From Alphaproteobacteria bacterium (GTDB taxonomy: Bacteria > Pseudomonadota > Alphaproteobacteria > Caulobacterales > Caulobacteraceae), in assembly GCA_025350685.1 (NCBI GenBank), contig JANXXK010000131.1:1-44624 (forward strand): a DNA stretch of 44,624 nt, read 5' to 3'. Position 1 is the stretch's first letter, and every line of letters starts with the position of its first letter. A program made the translations under genes and the position numbers. The notes beneath the pieces are model-generated. The model did no database searches, was not told the DNA's origin, and was given only the letters and a program-made list of their open reading frames with translations. Shown here in pieces: positions 42,755 to 44,624 of this stretch.

Positions 42755-44624
42755 TAGTCCCGCCGCCAGCGGATCGCCAGGCGTCCGGCGCCCTGGCCGC
42801 CCAGGCGCGAGATGATCGACAGCGTCCGCTTCACCCGCCATTCGACCTGCGCCGACGGCCCCTCGCGGCCGCCGCCGGTGATTTCCAGATACACGTTATT
42901 CGTCACATACTTGCCGCCGGAAACGGTAACACCAGAGGCGTCGCCGCCGCCCAGCGCCAGCCGGTCGAGGCGCGCGAAGGTGCGCAGGTTCCCCACCACG
43001 TCCAGCCCGCCCCCGCCCGCCAGGGCCGAGATCGCCGAGGCCAGCTGCGCGGCCTCCAGCGGCGACAGCTGCGAGGCGGTGCGGCCGAACAGCACCTGGC
43101 TCAGCACCTCATCGTTGGGCAGGCTGGGCGTCGAGGTGAGCGTGATCTCCGGGCGTTGGGCGGTGCCGCGGATGCGCACCTGGGCGGTCAGCGTCGGGTC
43201 GTCGCGGGTGGCGATCAGGTCGAGGCGCACCGCCGCGGCGTCGGTGGACAGATAGACCACGCTCTGCGGATCGAACTCGAAGCGCTTGCCGGCGAAGTCG
43301 TAGTCGCCGCGCACCACGTGGGCCACACCGCTGAGGTCCGGATGGGCGGTCGTGCCGCCGACGTGGGCGTCGAGCGCCAGCTCGCTGTCGAGGCCATGGC
43401 CCTTGAGGAACACCCCGCGCGCGGCTTTCAGGGTCACATCCAGCGCCCAGCCGTCCCCGTGCAGGCCGGCGGGGGGCAGCGAGGCGGGCAGGTCGGCAGG
43501 CCGGTGGCGCTCGACCACATCCATGGCCACCACGCCGGTGGGTGTCGGCACCTTGGCGGCGACATCGGCCCGGTCGATGCTGAGCGCTCCGGTCAGCCGC
43601 ACCTTGCCGTCGGCCGCCCGGTCGATGGTCGCCTGGCCGCTGGCCGAAGCCGTGGCCATCTCGTTGTCGATCAGCCGAAAGCTTTTCAGCGCCAGGCGGA
43701 AACTGGAGGCGCCCTCGCGCACCAGGCTGATGCGGCCGGAGCCCGACGCCGAGCCACCCCGGCCGTCGACCCCGCTGGACTGGGTGATGTTGACGCCGTC
43801 CTGGGTGAAATCGGCCTTGAGCGCCACATCGCGCAGCGAGAGTCCCGTCGCGCCGTCGTCGAACCGGCCGCCTTCGACGCTGATCGCCCCGGTGGCGCTG
43901 GGATGGGCGAGCGAACCGCCGATGGTCCCCTCGGTGCGCACCTTGCCCGACAGGCTGCGTTCGCCGCCGATCAACAGGTCGAACAGCGGCCTGACCTCGC
44001 CCTGCGCCAGGAACTGCCCGCGCATTGGCCGCTGCTCGGCGATGGCGATGCGGAACGGAGCGGCCGAGGCCTCGGCCGGCAGCACCAAGGTTCCGTTGGC
44101 GTTCAACCCCTGGGCGTTGGTGGCCGCCAGCGTCAGGGACAGGCTGTCGCCACTCAGCTTGCCGGAGAGCCGCCCGTCGATCCCTGACGCGGTCGCCGAA
44201 CCCCGGGCCCGCGCGCCCGCCAGCTTCGCCTCCAGCGTCCCATCGAGCCGGTTCCCGCGGCCTTGCAGCACCAGGGTGGCGTCGGTGCGCCCCGCCAGGT
44301 CGTCGTCCACCAGGCCCAGCCCCAACCCAGTCACCTGGGTGCGGATATCGGTCCCGGCGTCGGATATCCGCCCGTCCAGGTCGATCCGCCCGCCGTCCGA
44401 CGCCGCCAGCCGCAGCCGCGCACTCTGGTCCGCTCCGCCGAACCGCACCTGCGCGGCCTCGGTCGTGTGCAGGTCGCGGCCGCCCAGCTTGCCAAGGCCT
44501 TCGAAGCTGGCCGCGTAGCCCGGCTTGGCGTCGGCCAGCACGCCGTGGCCGTCGAGGCTCCATTTGCCGCCGCCGATCGCGCTCTCCGAGGTCCCGTCGC
44601 CGCGGATCGCATAGGGCAGCCGCG
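42751..44624 (-). CDS. tamB: TamB-like translocation/assembly protein, C-terminal part
   Basis: The 624 visible residues lack the N-terminus, which lies beyond the window edge; the frame is open to base 44624. It is built of many short beta repeats (AsmA/TamB type) such as GSLSGKVRTEGTIGGSLAHP and VRFGGADQSARL, and ends with the DUF490 domain: LPNDEVLSQVLFGRTASQLS, LEAAQLASAISALAGGG, NNVYLEITGGG, RLAIRWRRDY. TamB spans the periplasm and moves lipid or aids outer-membrane assembly with TamA. tamA is not visible and would be expected upstream, outside the window. Confidence 0.92.
   Translation of the reverse strand, partial: RLPYAIRGDGTSESAIGGGKWSLDGHGVLADAKPGYAASFEGLGKLGGRDLHTTEAAQVRFGGADQSARLRLAASDGGRIDLDGRISDAGTDIRTQVTGLGLGLVDDDLAGRTDATLVLQGRGNRLDGTLEAKLAGARARGSATASGIDGRLSGKLSGDSLSLTLAATNAQGLNANGTLVLPAEASAAPFRIAIAEQRPMRGQFLAQGEVRPLFDLLIGGERSLSGKVRTEGTIGGSLAHPSATGAISVEGGRFDDGATGLSLRDVALKADFTQDGVNITQSSGVDGRGGSASGSGRISLVREGASSFRLALKSFRLIDNEMATASASGQATIDRAADGKVRLTGALSIDRADVAAKVPTPTGVVAMDVVERHRPADLPASLPPAGLHGDGWALDVTLKAARGVFLKGHGLDSELALDAHVGGTTAHPDLSGVAHVVRGDYDFAGKRFEFDPQSVVYLSTDAAAVRLDLIATRDDPTLTAQVRIRGTAQRPEITLTSTPSLPNDEVLSQVLFGRTASQLSPLEAAQLASAISALAGGGGLDVVGNLRTFARLDRLALGGGDASGVTVSGGKYVTNNVYLEITGGGREGPSAQVEWRVKRTLSIISRLGGQGAGRLAIRWRRDY

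Noticed and set aside
42541-44187. A 548-codon open frame on the plus strand opposite tamB
   Set aside because: tamB is clearly coding on the other strand, and the plus frame is rich in Gly/Ala/Arg/Gln without domains.

Overview
The window is a dense, GC-rich chromosomal stretch (strong G/C third-position bias on both strands). It reads as an alphaproteobacterium of the Caulobacterales, most like Phenylobacterium or Caulobacter. This rests on inference from gene content and order: rpsF-rpsR-rplI near dnaB-alr, radA-cvpA-purF, yfgM-bamB-der, an orphan TonB-dependent receptor, PEPxxWA-CTERM proteins, and a GTTC-N7-GTTC LexA-type operator of the alphaproteobacterial kind. No species call can be made without a search. 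I see no rRNA, tRNA, CRISPR array, transposase or phage gene.

Layout. Bases 1-224 hold no gene that I can see, only an AT-richer pocket near 50-85. 225-2524: an exported peroxiredoxin, an AraC-type regulator and a glutathione S-transferase. 2804-4123: the ribosomal operon rpsF-rpsR-rplI with a clear terminator. 4240-6777: a TonB-dependent receptor with its own terminator. 6942-9566: dnaB and alr, followed by an unusual 157-base nest of inverted repeats. 9725-10351: a Yip1-like membrane protein. 10582-15828: radA-cvpA-purF-BASS transporter-SDR, tightly packed and preceded by a promoter carrying a LexA-type box. 15776-19595 (minus): yfgM-bamB-der, the same order as in enterobacteria, serving envelope protein quality control and ribosome assembly. 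19596-23248 is the most accessory-looking part. It has REP-like hairpins and a 33-base inverted repeat on one side and another REP-like hairpin on the other, and holds a conserved hypothetical gene, an NTF2-like secreted protein of lower GC, and a TIR / TolB-like / TPR protein split by a nine-C tract.

23249-26973 (minus): panB lies downstream of two tandem three-gene cassettes. Each cassette is a small membrane protein, an ECF sigma factor and a second membrane protein. The matching members of the two cassettes look paralogous, so this appears to be a duplicated signalling module. 27071-28368: VOC protein, ArsC/Spx-type reductase and ThpR. 28402-28694: a frameshifted tail of a PEPxxWA-CTERM protein. 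28787-34465 (minus): guaA, an RsmB-type rRNA methyltransferase, a MAPEG protein, guaB and a SAM methyltransferase, so both GMP-forming enzymes lie together. 34519-35409: a LysR regulator. 35406-37581 (minus): a ppx/gppA-type phosphatase, rlmE and a membrane protein joined by ATGA overlaps. 37791-39063: hspQ and phhA. 39141-42754: a LuxR-type HTH/alpha-beta hydrolase fusion divergent from a PEPxxWA-CTERM protein and an unknown secreted protein. 42751-44624: the C-terminal part of a TamB-like protein, cut by the window edge.

Most of the content is core housekeeping. The parts that stand out are the split TIR protein, the duplicated ECF cassettes, the LexA-type box in front of radA and the structured intergenic repeats.
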